From Immundisolibacterales bacterium (GTDB lineage: Bacteria; Pseudomonadota; Gammaproteobacteria; HK1): a DNA stretch of 64,000 nt. Below the pieces are notes generated by a model. It had not been told where the DNA came from. It ran no database searches and was given only the letters and a program-made list of their open reading frames with translations. This document shows positions 55,401 through 62,875 of the stretch, one piece after another. Made by a program: the position numbers and the translations under genes. The stretch is from contig JAPOPW010000030.1 of assembly GCA_026712715.1 (NCBI GenBank), positions 1 to 64,000 on the forward strand, written 5' to 3'. Position 1 is the stretch's first letter, and each line of letters starts with the position of its first letter.

Positions 55401-55861
55401 CGCAGGAGCGTGCGCTCCGGAAGGGCCCCCCCCAGGGTGACGACGATGACCGGGAACTCGCTCAGGTTGATCTCGACCACGCTCGGCTCGTCGGTGTCGT
55501 CCGGCAGGTCGGGCTTGGCCTTGTCGACCTGCTCGCGAACGTCGGTGAGGGCCTGGTCGGCGTCGAAGCCCGCATCGAACTCGAGCAGAAGGTAGGCTCC
55601 ACCCTGGTACGCGGAGGAGGAGAGCTGCTTGAGTCCCTCGACCGAGCGCAGCTTGATCTCCATCGGCCGTGCGAGCAGGCGCTCGGCGTCCTCCGGACCG
55701 ATGCCCTCGTGGCTCAGGTTGACGTAGATGATCGGAATGGAGATGTCGGGGTCGGCTTCCTTCGGGATCTGGACGTAGGCGACGAACCCGGTGACGAGGA
55801 TGAGCACGAGAGCGGCGAGCGTCGTCCGCGAGCGGCTCACCGCCGCGTCGATGAGGGTCAC
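52457..55861 (-). CDS. RND efflux transporter, inner-membrane subunit with an extra hydrophobic insert
   Basis: 1134-residue AcrB-type proton-driven pump. Two repeats are evident: helix 1 near 10-30, porter domains, helices 2-6 (about 335-480), helix 7 (about 605-625), porter domains, helices 8-12 (about 930-1105). Helix 4 carries LVDGAIVVVEYADR, so one of the two AcrB aspartates is Gly, and helix 10 has VVNNNIVLID with Asn where AcrB has Lys; such changes are common in less-studied RND groups. Between helices 6 and 7 there are about 70 additional Gly/Ala/Leu-rich residues (about 482-555), enough for two more helices. No TolC-like gene is nearby. Starts within the stop of the adaptor gene (ATGA). 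Confidence 0.92.
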   Translation of the reverse strand: MTLIDAAVSRSRTTLAALVLILVTGFVAYVQIPKEADPDISIPIIYVNLSHEGIGPEDAERLLARPMEIKLRSVEGLKQLSSSAYQGGAYLLLEFDAGFDADQALTDVREQVDKAKPDLPDDTDEPSVVEINLSEFPVIVVTLGGALPERTLLRIARDLEDRLEAIPSVLDAKIGGDRKEVVEIVIDPLLMESYEIDAGQVLRLVTRSNTLVAAGQIDTGHGRFAVKVPGLFESRHDTLNMPLKVAGDSAITVKDIATVRRTFKDYSTIARVNGKPALSIEISKRAGENIIETIAAVRRAVAAERARWPPGVEVLFSQDRSGDIRTMLKDLENNVTSAILLVMVIIVGALGLRSGFLVGVAIPGSFLAGMLVLSSLGLTVNIVVLFSLILAVGMLVDGAIVVVEYADRKMREGELPRHAYVLAARRMSWPIIASTATTLAAFAPLLFWPGIVGEFMKYLPITLLATLSASLLMALVFVPVLGSNLAAVTRGFLVAGATVAGALLAGGLAVRGWSAWTGEPAGLPGGALGVLAGLAGGWLGLTAGMRLRTWSDRSFLRRPTDDIKTSRALRAESDVDPTTLSGITGVYVRGLSRVLRRPGSVLVAAGAALVLAWASYTQFGRGVEFFPDVEPEQAKVLVHARGNLSVAEKAALVAEVEAEILAMQRTREEFNTIYMLAGNLDSKGDDPEDVIGTLSLEFGDWQTRRKATDILAEIRDRTEPLAGVLVETRFQRAGPPVGKPVALELTSRDPAVLDAEAARVAAFFRTVSGLKDIEDGKPIPGIEWEIRVDRMQAAKFGLDVTSIGQFVQLVTRGLRISDYRPDDSDEEIELVIRYPEAYRTIDELDRIRFPTAGGSVPISNFVERRARPRTGTLRRKDAMREITVRADVLPGVLADDKVREIEDWIAAEGIDPRVEWTFRGEDEEQQQAREFLSKAFGIALFVMALILVTQFNRFYSALLILSAVVLSTVGVLIGLLVTRQPFGIVMSGIGVIALAGIVVNNNIVLIDTFDRLRRTVADPVQAILRTGAQRLRPVFLTTVTTICGLMPMVLQVNVDLFSREITTGAPSTQWWTQLATAVAFGLAFATILTLVVTPCALMVRENFRVRAARRPAAPSRKRRRRRRWRILPVRTPSG

Positions 55862-57060
55862 GAGGCGCTCCGGGGAACCGCGGCGGTGGCGGCCGAGGGC
55901 GTGCCGGGATCGTCCGAGGCCGGGTCCGCCGCGTCCACCGGACCCGCCGGAACCGGGGAGGCGGTGGCCGGAATCCCCGTGTCCGGTCCGTCATCGTCCG
56001 AATCCACGGGTTCCACTACCTGGCCGGCGACCACGAAGTCCTGCCCTACCGTGATCACCCGAACCTGATCGGGCAGCCCTGCCAGCCAGACCCCCTCCGT
56101 GGTGTCCTCGACGATCTCCACCGGCCGGAACCGCACCCGGTTGCGCTCGTCCACGGTCTTGAGTCCGATGGCTCCGTCGTCGGCGAGGGTCAGCAGGGCA
56201 GGAGTGACGAAATGGGCCATCCTGGTCTCCACTTCGATCGTGATGTCGGCGGTGAGTCCTTCGCGTATCCGGTACTGCGGATTCTCCGCTTCGACCTCGA
56301 TGCGGTACGTCCGGGCCGCGAGGTCCGCCGAGGGGGCGATGTACTTCAGGGTTCCGCGCACCGTCTGCCCGTCGAGGCTCCGCGCCACCGCCGCCAATCC
56401 GGGCCGCAACCACGCGACCGTGCGCTCGGTCACGCTGCCGACGAAGAGGACGGGATCGAGGTCGATGATGCGTCCGAAGTGGTCGCCCTTCTTGAGGTAG
56501 CCACCGATTTCGGCGTGCCCTTCGAGCAGCACGCCGTCGAACGGGGCGCGCAGGCGGGTCCGGTCGATCTCCACTTCGACCTGCTGGACCGCGGCCTTCG
56601 CCGCGTCGATGTCCGCCTTCGCGGTGGCGAGCGCCTCCTTCGAGCTGAGACCCTTTTTCGCGAGCGCCTCCGTTGCCTCGTAGTGAATCTGGCGCAGGCG
56701 CAGCCGGGCTCGGTACTCCTCGATCTTCGCCCGTCGTTCCTCGACCGCGAGACGGGCGAGGAGATCGCCCTTCGCGACCGCGCTTCCCCGCGATGCGCCG
56801 ATCTCGACGATCCGGCCGTCCGTCTCGGCGCGCACATCGACCCGGCGGCTGGCTTCCGTGCGCCCCCGCACCATGATCGCGACGGGGTGGGAGCGGGCGC
56901 GGATCCGCTCCACGCGAACCCGGGGGGACGGGTCCGCCGTCTCGCCGGAGCCCGGCGCGGAATGCTGCGGCTCAGTCCTTTCGCCGACAATCCGGCCGGA
57001 CAGCATCCATCCCACCGTGGCGACCGTGAGCACGATTGCGATGACGGCGGAGGCGCGCAT
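55858..57060 (-). CDS. RND efflux periplasmic adaptor (membrane fusion protein)
   Basis: Links the RND pump to an outer-membrane channel. The 400 residues begin with an uncleaved anchor or signal (about 4-22), then a split lipoyl domain (RVDVRAETDGRIVEIG and APFDGVLLEGHAEIGGYL) flanking a coiled-coil hairpin (about 105-165), a beta-barrel domain, and an Asp/Pro/Ala-rich tail (about 355-400). Its stop overlaps the pump gene start, so the two are coupled. It begins 12 bases after ctpA. Confidence 0.92.
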   Translation of the reverse strand: MRASAVIAIVLTVATVGWMLSGRIVGERTEPQHSAPGSGETADPSPRVRVERIRARSHPVAIMVRGRTEASRRVDVRAETDGRIVEIGASRGSAVAKGDLLARLAVEERRAKIEEYRARLRLRQIHYEATEALAKKGLSSKEALATAKADIDAAKAAVQQVEVEIDRTRLRAPFDGVLLEGHAEIGGYLKKGDHFGRIIDLDPVLFVGSVTERTVAWLRPGLAAVARSLDGQTVRGTLKYIAPSADLAARTYRIEVEAENPQYRIREGLTADITIEVETRMAHFVTPALLTLADDGAIGLKTVDERNRVRFRPVEIVEDTTEGVWLAGLPDQVRVITVGQDFVVAGQVVEPVDSDDDGPDTGIPATASPVPAGPVDAADPASDDPGTPSAATAAVPRSAS

Positions 57061-57072
57061 GGGCTTGGCGAT

Positions 57073-58362
57073 TCAGGAGCTCGGTCGCTGTAGCGCGAGC
57101 CCCTTCAGAAGATTGATCGCCTGGAAGAGCGGAAAGTCCTCGACCGCGAGCGACACCGGCATCGCTCGCGCATCCGCCCTCGCTTCCCCGTCGTCGCCCT
57201 CGAGATGCCCGGGAAGGTTGTTCTCGTGAATCGTCGCCCTCCCGTCGGCCGCCTCGATTCGCAGCGGCGGCAGCTCGATGTCGGGAACGATCCCCCGGGC
57301 CTGGATCGAGTGTCCCGACGGGGTGTAGTAACGAGAGGTCGTGAGCTTGAGCGCGGAGCCGTCCTCGAGGGTGAAGATGGTCTGGACCGAGCCCTTCCCG
57401 AACGTCCGCGTGCCGGCGATGACCGCACGCCGCCGGTCCTGAAGCGCTCCGGCGACGATCTCGGCCGCCGAGGCGGAGCCGCCGTTCACCAGGGCGACGA
57501 TCGGGACCCCGCCCAGGAAGTCGGAAGGCTTGGCGTAGTACTCCTCGCGTGAATCCGGGTCCCGGCCCTGCGTATAGACGATGAGACCGTTGTCCAGGAA
57601 GGCGTCGGCGACGGCAACCGCCCCGGACAGGATTCCCCCGGGATTGTTCCGCAGATCGAGGACCGCGCCGGCAAGCGGACCGTCGTTCGTCTCCTCCATC
57701 CGTCGAATCGCTTCGACGAGGCGTGCTCCGGTGTGGGTCTGGAAGCTCGAGATCCGGATGCGGGCGAAACCGGGCTCGAGGAGATCGGACTTGACGCTCG
57801 AGATCTCGACGATGTCCCGGACGATGGTGAACTCGAGAAGCTCGTCCACGCCCTCGCGGACGATCGTCAGCGTTACCGGGGTGCCGGGGAGCCCCCGGAT
57901 CCGCTTGGCCGCCTCGTCGGCGGTCAGATCGCGCACCGACTCCCCGTCCACCCGCGTCACGAGGTCTCCCGGCAGCAGCCCCGCCTCGTACGCGGGGCTG
58001 TCGTCGAGGGGAGTGATGATGCGGATGAGCCCGTCTTCGGCGGTGATCTCGATGCCGAGCCCGCCGAATTCGCCCGAGGCGCTCTCCTTCATCTCCTCGT
58101 GGTCCTCGACGGTGAGGTACGCGGAGTGGGGGTCCAGCCCGTCGACCATGCCCCGGATCGCGTGCACCAGCAGCTCACGGTCGTCGACCGGCTGGATGTA
58201 GTGCTTCTTGACGAGGTCGAATATCTCGCCGAACGCCTCGAGCTGCTCGACCGGCAGCCTGCCCCCCTCCTCCCCCGAAGCCGGAGGGACCGCGAGCGCG
58301 AGACCCGCCAGGAGCGCGCCTGCCCGCACGATGAGACGGATGGCCTCGCTGGGTCGCTTCAT
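57073..58362 (-). CDS. ctpA: C-terminal processing peptidase (S41 family, CtpA type)
   Basis: Periplasmic serine protease that trims or degrades exported proteins, often controlling wall hydrolases. The 429 residues have a signal peptide (about 1-30), a PDZ domain (about 95-172), and the catalytic core with S296 (NGGSASAAEI) and K323 (FGKGSVQT). ATG 58362 has AAGGAA upstream. In many relatives it follows gpmI and envC; here it heads a minus-strand run with the RND genes, divergent from yibN. Confidence 0.94.
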   Translation of the reverse strand: MKRPSEAIRLIVRAGALLAGLALAVPPASGEEGGRLPVEQLEAFGEIFDLVKKHYIQPVDDRELLVHAIRGMVDGLDPHSAYLTVEDHEEMKESASGEFGGLGIEITAEDGLIRIITPLDDSPAYEAGLLPGDLVTRVDGESVRDLTADEAAKRIRGLPGTPVTLTIVREGVDELLEFTIVRDIVEISSVKSDLLEPGFARIRISSFQTHTGARLVEAIRRMEETNDGPLAGAVLDLRNNPGGILSGAVAVADAFLDNGLIVYTQGRDPDSREEYYAKPSDFLGGVPIVALVNGGSASAAEIVAGALQDRRRAVIAGTRTFGKGSVQTIFTLEDGSALKLTTSRYYTPSGHSIQARGIVPDIELPPLRIEAADGRATIHENNLPGHLEGDDGEARADARAMPVSLAVEDFPLFQAINLLKGLALQRPSS

Positions 58363-58384
58363 CTGGTTCCTTTCGGGGGTTCCA

Positions 58385-58413
58385 TTGGCGTTTGCCGCGC
58401 GCGCGGCTAATAT
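58385..58413 (+). promoter_or_regulatory. Predicted promoter of yibN-secB-gpsA
   Basis: TTGGCG (58385-58390) and TAATAT (58408-58413) with a 17-base spacer, about 65 bases before yibN. On the opposite strand a TATATT overlaps it and may serve ctpA. Confidence 0.55.
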
Positions 58414-58479
58414 ACCGGACCCTCCCGGTTCGCGGGTCGAATCGGCGATCTCCTTCACATTCTTCAACTCCGGGCGCCG

Positions 58480-58899
58480 ATGGAACAGTTCGCCGCATTC
58501 GTGCTGGACCACGCGGTCCTGACCTTCCTCTTCCTCGGGCTCCTCGGGGCGCTGGTGTGGACATCGATTCCGGCCGTCGGCGGGGGTCAGGTGTCGCCGG
58601 CCGACGCGGTCCGCCTCATGAGCCACGAAGACGCGGTGGTCATCGATCTGCGCCCGGATGCCGAGTTCCGCAATGGCCACATCGTCAACGCGGTGCACGT
58701 GCCGATCGATCAGATCGAAGGTCGCCTGGGGCGGCTCGGCAAGTACCGCCAGAAGCCGGTGATCGCCGCCTGCCGCACCGGGCAGCAGTCCGCGAACGCG
58801 GTCAAGCGCCTCCGAACGGAAGGGTTCGAACGGGTCCACCGCCTGCAGGGAGGGATGATGGCGTGGCAGAGTGCGGAGCTGCCCATCACCAAGGACTGA
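58480..58899 (+). CDS. yibN: Membrane-anchored rhodanese-like protein YibN
   Basis: 139 residues: an N-terminal membrane helix (about 10-30) and a rhodanese domain. The catalytic loop is CRTGQQS with C98, and VIDLRPDAEFRNGHIVNAV is the conserved opening, indicating a single active sulfur-transfer domain. In E. coli the order is yibN-grxC-secB-gpsA; grxC is absent here and secB follows after 54 bases. Confidence 0.92.
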   Translation: MEQFAAFVLDHAVLTFLFLGLLGALVWTSIPAVGGGQVSPADAVRLMSHEDAVVIDLRPDAEFRNGHIVNAVHVPIDQIEGRLGRLGKYRQKPVIAACRTGQQSANAVKRLRTEGFERVHRLQGGMMAWQSAELPITKD

Positions 58900-58953
58900 A
58901 CGAGCGGTTCCCCCGCTCTTCGCCGCTACTTCTCGCCTGACAGGATCGATTCC

Positions 58954-59394
58954 GTGAAGCTCGAGCTCGTGCGCGTGTACACCAAGGACCTCTCGTTCGA
59001 GAACCCGCTCGCACCGGGGATCTTCGGCCGGGAGTGGGTTCCGGAAGTGGCGATGAGGCTGCACGCGGGCGGTTCGCGGCGCGACGGCAACCTGCTGGAG
59101 GCGACGCTTCAGGTGAACGTCGAGGCGCAACTGGAAGGCCGGCCGGCCATGGTCATCGAGGTCGTGACGGCGGGTCTGTTCGCGATCGGCGAGGTGGAGG
59201 GAGCGGCGCTCTCCCGGGCGATCGGGGGGAGCTGTCCGACCATCCTCTACCCGTATGCCTGCGAGACGGTCACATCGCTCTCGGTGCGCGGCGGGTTTCC
59301 GCCCTTCCTCATGCAGCCGGCCGACTTCGAGGAGCTGTACCGGCGGCAGAACGCCGCGGCCAGCGAAGAGGCCGCCGATGAGACCGTGGATTGA
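58954..59394 (+). CDS. secB: Protein-export chaperone SecB
   Basis: Tetrameric cytosolic chaperone that keeps outer-membrane precursors such as porins unfolded and passes them to SecA. The 146-residue protein shows VYTKDLSFENPLAPGIF, the beta strands LLEATLQVNVEAQL, the GLFAI core and the signature CPTILYPYACETVTSL with RGGFPPFLMQP. GTG start at 58954. Between yibN and gpsA as in E. coli. Confidence 0.95.
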   Translation: MKLELVRVYTKDLSFENPLAPGIFGREWVPEVAMRLHAGGSRRDGNLLEATLQVNVEAQLEGRPAMVIEVVTAGLFAIGEVEGAALSRAIGGSCPTILYPYACETVTSLSVRGGFPPFLMQPADFEELYRRQNAAASEEAADETVD

Positions 59395-59469
59395 CGCCGC
59401 CGCCGGGCGGATGACGGCCGGGCGGCCCGGCAACGCCGTGCAGGTCCCGGTCCCGGCGGGCACCGGCGC

Positions 59470-60471
59470 ATGATCGCGGTCCTCGGCGCCGGGTCGTGGG
59501 GGACGGCCCTCGCCCTGCTGATTGCCCGCAACCGCGCGCCCGTGCGCCTCTGGACCCGCAACGCGGCGGCCGCTGCCGCGCTCGCGATTGAGCGCGAGAA
59601 CCGGCGCTATCTTCCGGGCCATCCGTTTCCCGCGAACATCGCGGTCGAGCCGGAGCTCGAAGCCGCGGCCGCCGGGGCCGACGAGGTGCTCATCTCGGTG
59701 CCGAGCCACGCGTTCCGGGCGGTGCTCGGGCGGGTCGCAGGCACCGTGATCCGGGACGGTTCCGGGGTGATGTGGGCGACCAAGGGACTCGATCCCGAGT
59801 CCGGGCGCTGGCTGCACGAGGTGGCGGTGGATGCCCTCGGCACCGCGGCGCGGGCCGCCGTCGTGTCGGGGCCGACCTTTGCGGGTGAGGTGGCGAAGGG
59901 GCTCCCGGCCGCAGTGGCCGTCGCGTGCGCCGACCTCGATCGCGCCCGCCGTCTCGCGGGTCTTCTCCACGGCCCGCGCTTTCGCGCCTACGCCAACGAC
60001 GACGTGGCCGGCGTGTCCCTCGGCGGAGCGGTCAAGAACGTCCTCGCGGTAGCGGCGGGGGTTGCGGACGGTCTCGGGCTCGGCGCCAACACCCGGGCCG
60101 CGATCGTTTCCCGGGGGCTGAGCGAGATGCTGCGTCTCGGGAGGATGGTCGGGGCGCGCCCGCAGACCCTGATGGGCCTCGCCGGTCTCGGCGACCTCGT
60201 GCTCACCTGCACCGACGATCAGTCCCGGAACCGGCGCTTCGGCCTTGCCCTCGCCGCCGGAGACCGGCCGGACGAAGCGCGCGAACGGGTGGGCGGGGTG
60301 GTCGAGGGAGCGACCGCCGCGCCGGTGGTGCTCGCGCTTGCGGAGCGTCTCGGCATCGAGATGCCGATCACCGAGCAGGTGGCGGCCGTCGTGCGGGGCG
60401 ACGCGGCGCCCGCCGGCGCGGTCGACGTGCTGCTCGCGCGTTCGCCCTCCACCGAGTACGAACCGGAGTAG
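59470..60471 (+). CDS. gpsA: Glycerol-3-phosphate dehydrogenase [NAD(P)+]
   Basis: Makes sn-glycerol 3-phosphate for phospholipids. The 333 residues have the dinucleotide motif GAGSWGTALA (6-15), SGPTFAGEVAKG, the catalytic Lys in GGAVKNVLAVAAG, ANTRAAIVSRGLSEM, and GLAGLGDLVLTC. Complete. Only five bases separate it from the decarboxylase gene, so gpsA seems to lead into an additional operon. Confidence 0.96.
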   Translation: MIAVLGAGSWGTALALLIARNRAPVRLWTRNAAAAAALAIERENRRYLPGHPFPANIAVEPELEAAAAGADEVLISVPSHAFRAVLGRVAGTVIRDGSGVMWATKGLDPESGRWLHEVAVDALGTAARAAVVSGPTFAGEVAKGLPAAVAVACADLDRARRLAGLLHGPRFRAYANDDVAGVSLGGAVKNVLAVAAGVADGLGLGANTRAAIVSRGLSEMLRLGRMVGARPQTLMGLAGLGDLVLTCTDDQSRNRRFGLALAAGDRPDEARERVGGVVEGATAAPVVLALAERLGIEMPITEQVAAVVRGDAAPAGAVDVLLARSPSTEYEPE

Positions 60472-60476
60472 CGTCC

Positions 60477-61898
60477 ATGGACATTGCGCAATACCGGCGC
60501 CACGCCCACCGTCTGGTGGACTGGATGGCCGACTACCTCGAGACCGTCGAGTCCCGCCCGGTACGTTCCGCGGTGGCCCCGGGCGAGATCGAAGAGCGGC
60601 TTCCCGATCGCCCGCCGGAGACCGGCGAGCCCTTCGAGCGCATATTCGCGGACTTCGAGCGCGACCTGCTGCCGGGGGTCACCCACTGGCAGCACCCCTC
60701 GTTCTTCGCGTATTTTCCGGCGAATTCGAGCCCGCCGTCGGTGCTCGCGGAAATGCTGACCGCCGCGCTCGGCTTGAACTGCATGCTGTGGCAGACATCG
60801 CCCGCCGGCACCGAGCTCGAGACCCGGGCCCTCGACTGGCTGCGGCAGATGATCGGACTGCCCGAGGGGTTCGCGGGGGTCATCCAGGACACCGCATCGA
60901 GCGCGACCCTGTGCGCGATCCTCGCCGCCCGCGAGCGCGCGACGGAATTCGCGGCGAACCGGCGCGGGGTGTCGGGCGAAGACCGGCTCACGGTGTACAC
61001 CTCGGCGGAATCGCACTCGTCGGTCGAGAAGGCGGTGCGCATCGCGGGGCTCGGGAGCGAGAGCCTGCGGGCGGTCCCGGTCGGCGCGGACGGGGCCATG
61101 CGGTGCGACGCGCTCGCCGAGGCGCTCGAGCGGGACGTGGCCGCGGGAGCGAGGCCGATCCTGGTCGTTGCGACCCTCGGCACCACCGGCGCATCGGGTT
61201 TCGACCGGCTGGACGTCGCAGGCGAGCTCTGCCGCCGCCACGGCGCGATGCTGCACGTCGACGCGGCGTGGGCGGGCACCGCGGCCATCGCCCCGGAGTT
61301 CCGCTGGATGCTCGAGGGGGTCGAGCACGCGGACAGCTTCGTCGTGAATCCCCACAAGTGGATGATGGTCAACTTCGACTGCTCGGCCCATTTCGTGCGA
61401 GACCCCGCGGCCTTCGTTCGAACGTTCGAGATCGTGCCCGAGTACCTCAGGACCGCGGAGCACGGACGGGTCATCGACTATCGCGACTGGGGGATCGCGC
61501 TCGGGCGCCGGTTCCGGGCCCTGAAGCTCTGGTTCGTCATCCGCAGCTACGGGGTCGAGGGACTGCGGGCGATCGTTCGCCGCCACGTCGGGCTTGCCGG
61601 AGAGCTCGCCGAAGCCATCGCCCGCGAGGACGACTTCGAGGTGGTCGTCGCCCCTCGCCTCGCCCTGCTCTGCTTTCGCTACCGGCCGTCCGGGATCGAC
61701 GATCCGGCGGCGCTCGACGAGCTGAACGAGCGCCTGCTGCACACCCTCAACGACAGCGGCCGCCTGTACCTGACCCAGACCCGGGTGGCCGGAGCCTACG
61801 TCATCCGGTTCTGCGTGGGGCAGACCGTCACCGAACGTCGCCACGTGGAAACGGCCTGGAGCTTCATCCGGGAGGCCGCGCGCGGGCTCCCGCGCTGA
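60477..61898 (+). CDS. Group II PLP-dependent amino acid decarboxylase (aromatic-type)
   Basis: A 473-residue fold-type I decarboxylase. Opening RRHAHRLVDWMADYLETVES and HWQHPSFFAYFPANSS are characteristic of aromatic L-amino acid, tyrosine or tryptophan decarboxylases. PLP residues: H180 (SAESHSS) stacking the cofactor, D262 (HVDAAWAG) and the Schiff-base K294 (NPHKWMMVNFDCSA). Substrate (tyrosine, DOPA, tryptophan, phenylalanine or another) cannot be fixed by eye. It is followed on the same strand by an LpxL-type acyltransferase (26 bases) and a gamma-glutamyltransferase. Confidence 0.9.
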   Translation: MDIAQYRRHAHRLVDWMADYLETVESRPVRSAVAPGEIEERLPDRPPETGEPFERIFADFERDLLPGVTHWQHPSFFAYFPANSSPPSVLAEMLTAALGLNCMLWQTSPAGTELETRALDWLRQMIGLPEGFAGVIQDTASSATLCAILAARERATEFAANRRGVSGEDRLTVYTSAESHSSVEKAVRIAGLGSESLRAVPVGADGAMRCDALAEALERDVAAGARPILVVATLGTTGASGFDRLDVAGELCRRHGAMLHVDAAWAGTAAIAPEFRWMLEGVEHADSFVVNPHKWMMVNFDCSAHFVRDPAAFVRTFEIVPEYLRTAEHGRVIDYRDWGIALGRRFRALKLWFVIRSYGVEGLRAIVRRHVGLAGELAEAIAREDDFEVVVAPRLALLCFRYRPSGIDDPAALDELNERLLHTLNDSGRLYLTQTRVAGAYVIRFCVGQTVTERRHVETAWSFIREAARGLPR

Positions 61899-61924
61899 GT
61901 CGCGCGCCGGGGGACGGGGCCGGG

Positions 61925-62872
61925 ATGCCGGGGAACGGTCCGCGACGGGCGGCTTCCCGATCCCGGGACCGCGCCCGTTCCGGCATTCGCCGGGCGGCCA
62001 GGAACCGTGCGATCGTCGCGCTGCTGCGGATCCTCGCCGGGTGCCCGGCGCGGTGGAGGGCGGGGGTGGCGGGATCGATGGGTGCGGTGTGGCGGCGCAC
62101 CGCCCGGCGTCGGCGGCGGATCGCCGGCGCGAACCTCGCGTACTGCTTTCCCGAGCTGGACGCCGCGCGGCGCGACGCGCTCGTCGCGGGTCACTTCCAA
62201 TCCCTCGGCTACGCGCTCCTGGAGGTCGCGCTCGCCTGGTACGCCGACCCCGCGCGGCTGCGCGATCTGGTCCGGGTGGACGGACGCGAGCACCTCGAGG
62301 CGGCGCTCGCCCGCGGGCGCGGAGCGCTCCTCCTCGCCGGTCATTTCACGACTCTCGAGATCGGCGCCGCCCGGCTGGGAATCGATGCTCCGGTGGACGG
62401 TGTGTACCGCCCCCACGCCGATCCTTCGATGGAGCGGGCGTCGCGCGACGGGCGCCAGCGTTTCGGGGGCCGGCTCCTCGACCGGACGGACGTACGCGGG
62501 ATGCTCCGCCGTCTCCGGGCCAACCGGGCCGTGTGGTACGCTCCGGACCAGGATCCGGGGCCCCGGAACGGCGTGTTCGCGCCGTTCTTCGGGCGGCCGG
62601 CGGCGACCGTGACCGCCACCGCCCGCATCGCCCGGGCGAGCGGCGCCCCGGTGCTGCCGTTCCGGGTGGAACGCTCCGCCGGAGGGCGCGCGTACCGGGT
62701 GGTCATCGAGCCCGCGCTCACCGGGTTCCCGAGCGGAGACGTGCAAGCCGACGCGGCGCAGGTGAATGCGGTCATCGAGCGGTGGGCGCGCGCGCGTCCG
62801 GAGCAGTACCTCTGGGTGCATCGCCGGTTCAAGACGCGCCCGCCCGGTGAGCCGGACGTGTACGGAGGCTGA
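61925..62872 (+). CDS. LpxL/HtrB-family lysophospholipid-type acyltransferase
   Basis: 315 residues. The family HX4(D/E) catalytic motif is H140 to E145 (LLAGHFTTLEIG), followed by the GVYRPHADPSMERASRDGRQ, the DQDPGPRNGVFAPFFG and the late EQYLWVHRRFKTRPPGE blocks, all typical of lipid A secondary acyltransferases. The first 30 residues are strongly basic with only a weak hydrophobic segment (about 29-40), where LpxL normally has a membrane helix. It could be LpxL or LpxM, or an acyltransferase recruited to the neighbouring decarboxylase and GGT genes. Confidence 0.88.
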   Translation: MPGNGPRRAASRSRDRARSGIRRAARNRAIVALLRILAGCPARWRAGVAGSMGAVWRRTARRRRRIAGANLAYCFPELDAARRDALVAGHFQSLGYALLEVALAWYADPARLRDLVRVDGREHLEAALARGRGALLLAGHFTTLEIGAARLGIDAPVDGVYRPHADPSMERASRDGRQRFGGRLLDRTDVRGMLRRLRANRAVWYAPDQDPGPRNGVFAPFFGRPAATVTATARIARASGAPVLPFRVERSAGGRAYRVVIEPALTGFPSGDVQADAAQVNAVIERWARARPEQYLWVHRRFKTRPPGEPDVYGG

Positions 62873-62875
62873 ACG

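Noticed and set aside
59380-59473. A 31-codon frame overlapping the secB end and gpsA start
   Set aside because: Low-complexity, no ribosome binding site evidence, and explained by overlap of two real genes.
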